This document shows positions 11,101-18,210 of a stretch of DNA of 18,210 nucleotides, one piece after another. The position numbers and the translations under genes are program-made. Numbering within the stretch: position 1 is the stretch's first letter; the number at the start of each line of letters is the position of its first letter. Under the pieces are notes generated by a model. That model had not been told where the DNA came from and did no database searches. It worked only from the letters and a program-made list of their open reading frames with translations. This stretch comes from Spirogloea muscicola. Lineage: Eukaryota; Streptophyta; Zygnematophyceae; Spirogloeales; Spirogloeaceae. Where the stretch lies: assembly GCA_009602725.1 (NCBI GenBank), contig WELB01000397.1, positions 4,071 to 22,280 on the forward strand, written 5' to 3'.

Positions 11101-11385
11101 CTGAGCCCTGAGCGCCTGCGATTGGGGTGGTGGCAATCAAGCTCCCCATGCCGACTGTCTGACCCGCTCAGACCAGGGTTGAGCACCTTCACTGACTCCG
11201 AAGGCAGGCTGGCCAGGCTGCGCCAGAAGCTAGAAGAGCATCCGGACAGCGAAGCAGCAATCCCTTTCGACAAGTCCATTTGTCATGTTGAGTCCTTCAC
11301 AAGCTTTGAATCTATCAAGCACCAACAATGTTACGCGTGCATGCAACTGAGGAAGCACAATAAATACTGCCACGAACACCCTTAG
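8187..11385 (+). CDS. ASY1: ASY1/Hop1-like meiotic HORMA-domain protein, 13 exons
   Basis: HORMA proteins of this family load on meiotic chromosome axes and promote double-strand breaks, interhomolog bias and synapsis. Exons: 8187-8198, 8395-8463, 8581-8677, 8834-8902, 9086-9178, 9318-9444, 9640-9709, 9846-9887, 10078-10203, 10331-10693, 10786-10968, 11061-11098, 11172-11385. They total 1503 nt (500 aa) with compatible phases. Residues about 20-250 match plant ASY1 closely: [73 protein letters not shown]-like VNSKH and VKSVLDPCE. After it come an acidic stretch (DSTDSDEEE), an AT-hook-like KRPRGRPR at about 320-327, and SQ/TQ sites at 252, 256, 279, 402 and 409. I see no winged-helix/SWIRM region like that of ASY1. 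The start is uncertain: ATG 8187 has a strong context and gives MVRA, like the MV-A start of ASY1, but ATG 8389 would also work. The end is also uncertain: reading on past 11098 gives a stop at 11111 (433 aa). Confidence 0.9.
10204..10330 (+). other. GC-AG intron in the HORMA gene
   Basis: The intron after exon 9 begins with GCAAGT, the usual form of a non-canonical GC donor, and ends with TTACTCCAG. The flanking codons give VALK followed by VKSVLDPCE, which matches the continuous ASY1 sequence. The nearest GT, three bases further on, would shift the frame against exon 10. All other introns proposed in the window use GT-AG. Confidence 0.85.
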
Positions 11386-11760
11386 CCTGAGTCAGCAATT
11401 GATACTGGTCGCTCACACCGACGGAGCTCTCAAACACGGCATGCCAGAATCTGACCGCTTCATGTCTGAAAGCAGCAAAGATGGTCCCCTCCCAAGCCGT
11501 AAGAATAGTGACTAGCAAGGCAGCCTGAGCGAGCGGGGCTATGCTGGTGGGAGCCAGGAGTGCACCAGATGGCCGGGCAGAGAAACAGGAGGGGACCATT
11601 GAGCTGAGCAGGCGGCAGCATTCAGCGGACAGAGCTCCGCGACAAAGGCAGGGCACTCTGGCTGCGGAAGTCATGGGGCAGCCACTAGTCTCCAAAACCT
11701 GCGCTGTGATGCTTGCCGCGCTGCTACCAAACATGCTACACTGCTGGCAGCGGGGCGAGC
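11386..11760. other. Convergent 3' spacer
   Basis: These 375 bp separate the stop of the HORMA gene (plus) from the stop of the DUF7796-type gene (minus), so the two 3' UTRs meet or overlap here. Open frames on both strands lack recognisable content. I saw no clear polyadenylation signal, hairpin terminator or repeat. Confidence 0.6.
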
Positions 11761-14700
11761 TCAAAAGGAGGGCGCGTCCTTGAGGAAGGCCTGCTTGCAT
11801 ATGCGCGCCGCGGGCACGCCCCGGTACTGCGTGCCCAGCGGCTTCAGCAGCGCGCGCACGTCCACCAGGCACTGCTCCTGGCTGCGGTCGCGCACGTGCC
11901 GCCGCACCTCAGCAGCCTCTGGACCGGCCATCTGCATGCAGCCGGTCATCGCGGCAAATGAGTGAGAGAGCGAGTGGCAGCAAGCTCAGTGGAGGCATAT
12001 GCTTGCCGCCTCAGACGGCGACTCCCTAACAGCAGATCACAGCGGCGGAAGAACAAGCGTCCTTGCTGGTGCAGAGCAGCCGACGGAGCGCACCTGGTCG
12101 AAAATGGACTCCCAGCTGTCCTCCCACTCGGTCGACGCGTCGCAGAAGACGTCCATGTCCCAGCTGCTCCGCAGGGCCACGTCGGCCTCCGCCAGCGGCT
12201 TGCAGGGGCGGCAATAGATGCCGTTGCGCGCCGCCGGAGTGCCCATGGGCGCAACAGGTGCATCCACTGGCGGGAACGGAAATGTACGGTGTGTCGGGAT
12301 GCAGAAGGGCAGGTCCAGCCGCTCCACAGGTACGCCCGCCGCTTCCAGCTGTGCCTTGTAGATGCCCTCCGATCCGAGCCTAGGACCACCACACACAGAC
12401 AGGGAGAGAGGGAAGGAAGGGAGGGAGATGTAGAGGGAGGGGAGAAGAGCGCGAGCACGAGATGACCCGGGGAAGGGTGGGCGAGATGGGGCGATGCTTT
12501 TCAGAGTCCTGAGAACACAGATTATATTGCTTGCAGCTCGGTAGCAAGCCAGCCATGTGCAAGCAGCAGCAACGCAGAGCAAGTCACCACTGCCTGCAGC
12601 AAAGGCAATGGCACTTGCATGTTGACCTACATGTGAATCCTGCTAGCCAAGTCCACGTCACTGGTGCACAGCCATGCAGCGCAAGGCATGCACTAGAGGA
12701 CCAACAACAGTCCGACAAGAGGGAGAGAGACAGAGGAGACGGCACAGTACACGGGCTTCAGACAGTGTGCTGGAGATGGCACCTCTCCAAGCCCTTCGCA
12801 TGCAGGTCCTTTAGGGCTGTGTATCGCATCATGGCGGCCTTGCTGAAGTCCCGGGGGCCGAGACCGAGGCGGTCGTTGAGCCCACCAAAATCGGTGCCAG
12901 ATGAGCCCTGCAGAGGAGATCGGCACCAATGAGAGGATAACGGGCGCCCATTGAGCAGGCTTTAAAGAAGATCCTAATGACTGGAGCAGTCTCCCATATG
13001 TTGGACAACGGTTGAGCAGGCTTTCTGAGCTTTAGGAGCTCGTCTATTTCTCCAACGAAAAGCTCAATTGAATGACTTCCTATGATAGATGGAGGGGAAG
13101 GTACACAACTCCAAACTGCAAATTTAAGCGCGACATAAAAGCCAGGTGCTGCAATCCGTTACCTCGGGTGCATAATAGGCTTCGGAATGTGCTCGGGACA
13201 GGTGGGGCCGGCTGCTCCAGAACGTGTCAATGCGGGTCCACAGCACCTGCTCATATATGACGTCCTTCTTTGTCTCGTACATCTCGATGAGATTGAAGCA
13301 GCTCTCGACGAGCTGATAGTAGTGGAGGAGAGCTGCGAGCATAGTGGGGAGCAACACGCCTCATTCAGCCCAAGCGGGCGAAATGCTAGAAGGTGCCAAG
13401 GCTCCAGGATCACGACACGCCTTGCCAAGCGAATGGGTATGAGGACTTTGTCGATGACCAATGAAGGCATGTGTGCATGACTAACCTTCCTTGCCGGACG
13501 GAGTGCCCTCTGCCACGAGGTCGTCGACGACTCCCTGAGCTCGGCCGACAAAGCAGCACACGAAGTTTGTGAGATGATGGGAAAGTGCATCCTGCTCGTG
13601 CTTGCCAAAGTAGCAGTGACCTACTTCTCAAATGCCCCATGTGATCACTGAGACGGGGAACTCCTGGCAGCAATGGCCTCCACTCATCATACACATGTCC
13701 AGCTGGAGTGACCAACGGCCAATTGATGAGCAGACCTGATCGATCTGGCCTTCCCTGGCAAGCAGGGCCTTGAGCGACACAACCTTGACCGCCACCAGCT
13801 TGACCCCCTTCAGGACGCTGAGCTTGTGCGTGTTCTTGTCCAGCATGGTGGTCACAAAGACGTCCGCGCTGCGGAAGGCAACCCCAAATAGCATGGCGTG
13901 CAATTTGTCAGACCCACTGGCTAAGATTTGAGTATTCAAATGCCATCTCAGACTCAACAAACTCTGCAAGCAATCACCATGTCCAGACCTTTCAGCCAAA
14001 TACTGAAGCACAAAATGGATCCATTCTTGGATGTCAAGCCGAAATTTCAAGCATAGAATTATTGGGCAGTTGTTGTAGCATGACCTGGCTTGATTGCGAG
14101 AGCTTACTTCTCAAAAGTTGGCAGCAGGTGCTCCTTGAGGCTTGTGCCACTCAGGTCCAGCTCACGTACTCCTCCAACAAGGCAGATGGCTGTTTTCCTG
14201 CCCGGGATGTTGTCGGGATTAGATCCATCTGCAGAGTGGCCGGCAGCAGCAGCGGCAGCTCCAGCTCCCGTGCTGAGTGGGTCACCCACTTCGGTGGCCT
14301 GCGTGAAGCCCGTACCACCAGGCTCGAGCAGCGGCAGCTTCTCCTCCACTTCAGGCCCAGCTCCATCCTCTGCTCTCTCGACAAGCGCGTGCTGTTCACT
14401 GGCTTCCCCGTCCTCATGCAGCGCCACCTTCTCCTTGCGGCCCCTGCGATGGAGGGCCTTCTTTGGCAGGGCTCTGCGGCGGCCCTTAGTCAGCTCTTGT
14501 TGGTCTGTAGGAAGGAATTACCCGAAAAGAGTCATCAACCACTGGTAAGACAACCCTGCAGTCCAGTGTAGTTGTGCTTTGGACTGACAATCGCAACACA
14601 TCCAAAAACAACACCTTCTTTTCATGGTTGAACAGTTAGTTGACTGGAAATCCTCATTACTGATTATGCACAATATCTTACTGGAGCACCTAGCAAGCTT

Positions 14701-17700
14701 CAGAAGAACAGTCTGTGCTCCTGGAAATGGCATCTACCTCTATACCACAGAGAGGGCTCACCTTCCGCTTCCTTGGCTGTTTCACTCCCCACCCTCTGCT
14801 TCCGTCGCTTGAGCCTGAGCTCCTTCTTCCTGACAGCAGCGTCCAGAGCTGCCTGCTGCTTGGACTTGCGCCTCCTGGTCTTGCTGGCCCTGGTACCTGT
14901 CCGCTGGAGCGAGCTGTGCTCGCTGTTGCCAATCTTACCCACAGCCAAAGGATTATCGCCAGTGAGGTCCTCAGCTGCAGGACAGGGGCATGAGGACGAA
15001 GCCAGTGCTCGTGAGGGACTGGCACAACCACCCCACCAGGCAAGTTGCGATACACGTATGCCTGCCGACCTGACATCTCATAAGAAAGCAGACTTGATAC
15101 TGCGCCAGCATCCTACACGCCACTTCCTATATCTGTTAATATCTTGATCTGGAGCTCAACCCTGTCAGATACATTCCTATGATAGCAAAGCAATAATAAA
15201 TGGAAAAACAGCACACCTGGCAGCTCAACATCGTCAGGAACGGGATTTGCCGAGCTGTTGCGGTCCCTCCGCTTTACCTTTCTGGCCTGCCACACAGAGC
15301 ATGCCAGAGCTAGCTGAATCTCAGCAGCTGCTGGCTATTGCTACGTCTGACCAGATATGCCTCATTGGAAGTTGATCCGCCATCTTCAATCTACCCTTTA
15401 TCCTAGAGCTTAAGTGAGTATGAAGACGTGCTTGTAAATCCAAGGATGTGCAATATACATAATACTGAGACTTGCAGGTTACAATAATACTACTGCATGA
15501 AGATTACAAGGGTCACAGGATGCGTTAATAAGCACTGACATGGCACAGATATATTGTCTAGGATAGTCCACCAGTAGTAGTACAACTTAGCCTGCCATTC
15601 TGCTGAGCTTTGAGAGCAGAAAAGAAGCTCATCTCTTACCCGAGTGAGTGGCCGCTTCTTCAACCCCCGCTTGAGTGCGTGTCTGGTCCTGCCCAGTGGC
15701 TTCTGCACATCCTCGTCGCCATTGATGGGCTTAAGCTCCATTGTTCTGACGCTTGTGTCCTCAACTTCGGCATCATGAGGGGGCTCCGTGTCAGCATCAC
15801 CATCTGCAAACAGCGGAGAGCCAAGATATCAGCCAGACAAAACACAGCTGGGGAACGCAATGTTATCAGAGCAAGGAACTGATTGTGGCCATACTGAGTT
15901 CTCAAAAGTGGCCGTCTATGCTGGTTAGCCTATGCTGGTTACCTCGTTCGACGACAATGCCACATGGCCCTCGGTTTCACTAGACCAGAATGGACAGTGT
16001 CAGTGTATGCAGGCTGCATGCGATTCTGCTCTGCGACTTGCTTGTAGCTGGGCCTGCTCACCAGCCTGCACAGGCTCGTCCAGAGCAGCCATGGCCACAT
16101 TGCGGCCCTGCTCCTCGTCCACGCGCCGGTGCCTCCTACCCAGCAATGCCCCGCCAGCGGCGTGGTCGGTCCTGTCCACGGCGGCGCCAAGAGCGCCGAG
16201 GATGCCGGTAGCGCGGTCGGGCTTGTCGGCGGCGGCGTTGAGAGCGCCGAGGATGCCGTCCTTGGGCGCGCCCTCCTGATCATCGCCCTCGGCTCCGCGC
16301 TCTCCGTCCGCCTCGCCCTCCGCCTCGCCCTCGCGCTTGCGCTCGCCGTCGCTCACCTCGCCGTCAGCCTCGGGCTTGCCTTCGTCTGCACCATCGAGAG
16401 GACCATCGTCTGCACTATCCGGATCTGCAGCTTTCTCCGCAGTTGCCGCCAGCTGCGCACCTCCTCCCACTTGGCTCTCGCCTGCCTCCACCTCGCCGTC
16501 CCTGTCGGCAGTCTCCTCCTTGTCATGGGGCTCAGCGTCCTCCTCCTTGGTGGGCTCTTGACTGCCCTCACCAGCTTCATCGCCTGCATCCTTCTTCGGC
16601 TCGCCGCCCTCGCCAGCTTCATCACCTGCATCCTTCTCGGGCTCCTCCGCTTCCGCGTCAGCAGGTTCCAGACCTTTGCTGCCTCCTCCGACAGCTGGCT
16701 CCCCGTCCACAGTCTTCGGCGTGTCTGCAGAGGACGCTTCGCCGCCTGAGTCCTCCGTCTCCGCCGCTGCGGCAGCGGCATCTGCAGCCTCCTCCACTTC
16801 CCCGTCTCCCTTCTCTGCAGCACCGTTGCTGGGAAGGGTCGTGGCGCCCGTCCCACGCTGGAAGCGCTGTAGGAAATCAAGGGCCCTCGATGGCTTGACC
16901 GGCTCTCCTTCGGCAGGCTCCGTCTCGGCCTCCTTGTCGGCCTCGTCGACCGCTTCGCCAGCAACGTCATTCTGCGCTTCCGTGGGTGCCATCTCGCCGG
17001 CGGCCGCATCCCCAGCGCCGGTTTCGGCTTCTGCATCCGCATCAGCGTCGACCGGCGGCTCCTTGCCTGCCTCCAGCTCCCCCTTCTCGCCATCTGCGAC
17101 CGCCTGCTCCCCTGCTTGGGCGTCCTCGCTGGCCTCCTTCTCCTCCGTCGCATCCACCACGGGCTTGAGCGACAGGTCCTCATCGTGCGGCGGGCCGTGA
17201 CCGAAGAAGGACCGCTCCTCCTTCATGATGCTGTGGGCATTGGCCTCGAGCTCCGCACGCTCTGCAGCGGGGTCGGCAGCGGCAGCGCCGCCCGGCCCCG
17301 TCTCGGCGGCCCCCCTCAGCCGGCTCTGAGCTTGCTGCTCGTGAGCAGCCTCCTTGTCCTTCATGAGCATGGCGAACATGGCCTTGCGCTTGTCCACGTG
17401 GTCCATGGCCACAGTCGCACCAGCGCCGCCGCCATCACCGTCGCCAGTCTCAGGTGCGTCGTCTTCTGCGTCGTCGACGGGGTCCTCGTCCTCCAGCTTC
17501 GTCTTAGCTGCATTCCACTGCATCGCCGGGCCATGACACCAACGAAGCCCGCTGAGCCGTTGGCGCAGTCCAAGCCTGCAGCACAGGCCTCTCAGAAGGC
17601 AAGCTCATGGACTTGGTGGCGGCAGCTGGCAGACCTGCCGCCGGAAGCCCTTGCCGGCCTTGCCCACGGCAGCGCCGCCGGTAGTGAGCAGCGCGTCCTC

Positions 17701-17980
17701 GGCGCCGCCAGAGCCCTGGGCGAAGAACCCGCTCCCCGTCACGACGGCGACGGCGATCAGCGCCACCACGAGGACGATGACCCACGAGCAGCCGCGCCGC
17801 CGCGAGCGGTCGCCCGGCGACGCCGCCGCGCTTGGCTCGGAGTCGGCCCCCCTGCAAGAAGCGACGAGCACCGTCAAGCGAGGCAGGCAGCGTGTTGACG
17901 GATAACCTTGACGGATGACCAGTCCATGAGAAGTCAGTCGCCACGGGCCTGGCGAGGCGCCTTGCCTCCAAGGCGGCCAT
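11761..17980 (-). CDS. Large predicted type II membrane protein with a DUF7796-type domain, 13 exons
   Basis: Function unknown. Exons (high to low): 17980-17907 (tentative), 17851-17635, 17517-16062, 15803-15640, 15286-15217, 14974-14762, 14504-14108, 13868-13736, 13534-13486, 13332-13163, 12907-12783, 12379-12094, 11931-11761. They total 3525 nt (1174 aa), with phases agreeing at every junction. Arg-rich DRSRRRG precedes one hydrophobic segment (about residues 48-68, WVIVLVVALIAVAVV), suggesting a cytosolic N-terminus and a lumenal body, as in Golgi glycosyltransferases. Residues about 98-590 are Glu/Asp/Ala/Gly-rich with tandem repeats. Residues about 610-780 are Lys/Arg-rich (HALKRGLKKRPLTR, TRRRKSK, KGRRRALPKK). 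From about 834 the domain resembles plant DUF7796 proteins: KTAICLVGGVRELDLSG, ADVFVTTMLDKN, LLHYYQLVESC, LWTRIDTFW (R958, D960), FGGLNDRLGLG, LPFCIPTHR, YCRPCKP and WEDSWESIFDQ. The family name is recalled, not searched. The first exon is the weak point: its 55 bp intron is much shorter than the others. Starts at 18102 or at in-frame ATG 17523 (losing the anchor) are alternatives. Confidence 0.82.
12401..12449. repeat. Polypurine/polypyrimidine tract beside a splice acceptor
   Basis: The + strand is almost pure purine: 12401-12428 without interruption, then 12432-12449. On the minus strand this is a C/T-rich run ending about 20 bp before the acceptor of the 12379-12094 exon of the DUF7796-type gene. 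The simplest reading is an expanded polypyrimidine tract of that 403 bp intron. Confidence 0.7.
16165..16257 (-). repeat. 51 bp in-frame tandem repeat in the acidic exon
   Basis: The segment AGAGCGCCGAGGATGCC recurs at 16190 and 16241 (+ strand), a 51 bp period. It encodes two related 17-residue units, ILGALNAAADKPDRATG and ILGALGAAVDRTDHAAG, near the end of the acidic stem. They are more hydrophobic than the surrounding sequence. Confidence 0.8.
16566..16645 (-). repeat. 42 bp in-frame tandem repeat in the acidic exon
   Basis: Two near-identical units starting at about 16568 and 16610 (+ strand) share CCAGCTTCATC and CCTGCATCCTTCT. They encode 14-residue units containing EKDAGDEAGEG and KKDAGDEAGEG. 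The period is a multiple of three, so the copies stay in frame. Confidence 0.85.
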
Positions 17981-18059
17981 GGACCAGCCAAGGAGCTGCG
18001 GGATGTCTGAATGCCGGAGCAGGCCAGATCTCCAGCCCGCGCAACGTCAGTCTGCCGTT

Positions 18060-18210
18060 ATGGAAGTGGCAACGAATGTCCACCCAAAGGCCGACGCCGC
18101 ATGGGGACACTGCTCTGCCGAGGGCCAGAGAAGCAGATCCACGCCGCCGAAGGCAGCTGCGGCGGCCGCCGAGCCGCCTGCCGGCGGGCGCGGCGGAGGC
18201 GAGCGGGCCG
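18060..18210 (+). CDS. Possible 5' end of a divergent gene, cut by the window edge
   Basis: ATG at 18060-18062 has G at -3 and G at +4 and opens a frame of 50 codons with no stop before the window ends. It begins MEVATNVHPKADAAWGHC and becomes Pro/Ala/Gly-rich. I recognise no family, and the high GC content makes an open frame of this length unremarkable. If real, it starts only about 80 bp from the tentative start of the minus-strand DUF7796-type gene, giving a very compact divergent promoter. It would overlap that gene's alternative first exon at 18102-18074. Confidence 0.3.
   Translation, partial: MEVATNVHPKADAAWGHCSAEGQRSRSTPPKAAAAAAEPPAGGRGGGERA

Noticed and set aside
11315-11872. Minus-strand 185-codon frame spanning the convergent spacer
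   Set aside because: It overlaps the last exon of the DUF7796-type gene in another frame and contains no recognisable sequence.
16129-17898. Long plus-strand open frames opposite the acidic exon
   Set aside because: They are antisense shadows. The minus frame is a strongly biased Glu/Asp/Ala coding sequence, and its complement rarely makes stops. The antisense products are low-complexity Ser/Pro/Arg/Leu with no family resemblance.
1-18210. Bacterial operon, CRISPR array, tRNA or transposon interpretation
   Set aside because: Genes are intron-split with plant-like proteins. No regularly spaced direct repeats, cloverleaf-like tRNA sequence, transposase or reverse transcriptase motif was seen on either strand.

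Overview
The window looks like nuclear DNA of a green alga (Chlorophyta; a trebouxiophyte-like lineage is a guess). Its genes are split by many 55-400 bp GT-AG introns. The encoded proteins resemble land-plant families: a plastid dihydroxy-acid dehydratase, an ASY1-type HORMA protein and a DUF7796-type protein. Two TTTAGGG units, the plant/Chlorella-type telomere repeat, sit in one intron. I traced exons by eye from family conservation, splice dinucleotides and codon phase. All three main models close in frame.

Layout. 1-231 (-): a weakly supported open frame running off the left edge. 232-1703: no convincing gene, but a degenerate tandem repeat at about 460-1040. 1704-7555 (-): a 19-exon gene for chloroplast dihydroxy-acid dehydratase (660 aa), the third enzyme of valine/isoleucine synthesis. 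7556-8186: a 631 bp head-to-head spacer that must hold both promoters. 8187-11385 (+): a 13-exon gene for an ASY1/Hop1-like meiotic HORMA-domain protein (about 500 aa), with one GC-AG intron, an AT-hook and five SQ/TQ sites but no recognisable winged-helix region. 11386-11760: a short convergent 3' spacer. 11761-17980 (-): a 13-exon gene for a large predicted type II membrane protein (about 1174 aa). It has a transmembrane anchor, a roughly 490-residue acidic repeat-bearing stem, a roughly 230-residue basic segment and a C-terminal domain matching the plant DUF7796 family of unknown function. 18060-18210 (+): a short open frame running off the right edge, possibly a divergent neighbour.

The genes do not form a pathway or operon. 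This is ordinary eukaryotic gene packing: one metabolic housekeeping gene, one meiotic chromosome-axis gene and one uncharacterised secretory-pathway gene. I see no mobile element, CRISPR array, tRNA or rRNA. The most novel item is the DUF7796-type protein with its acidic and basic extensions. The HORMA gene is the clearest biological pointer, since it implies meiotic capacity.
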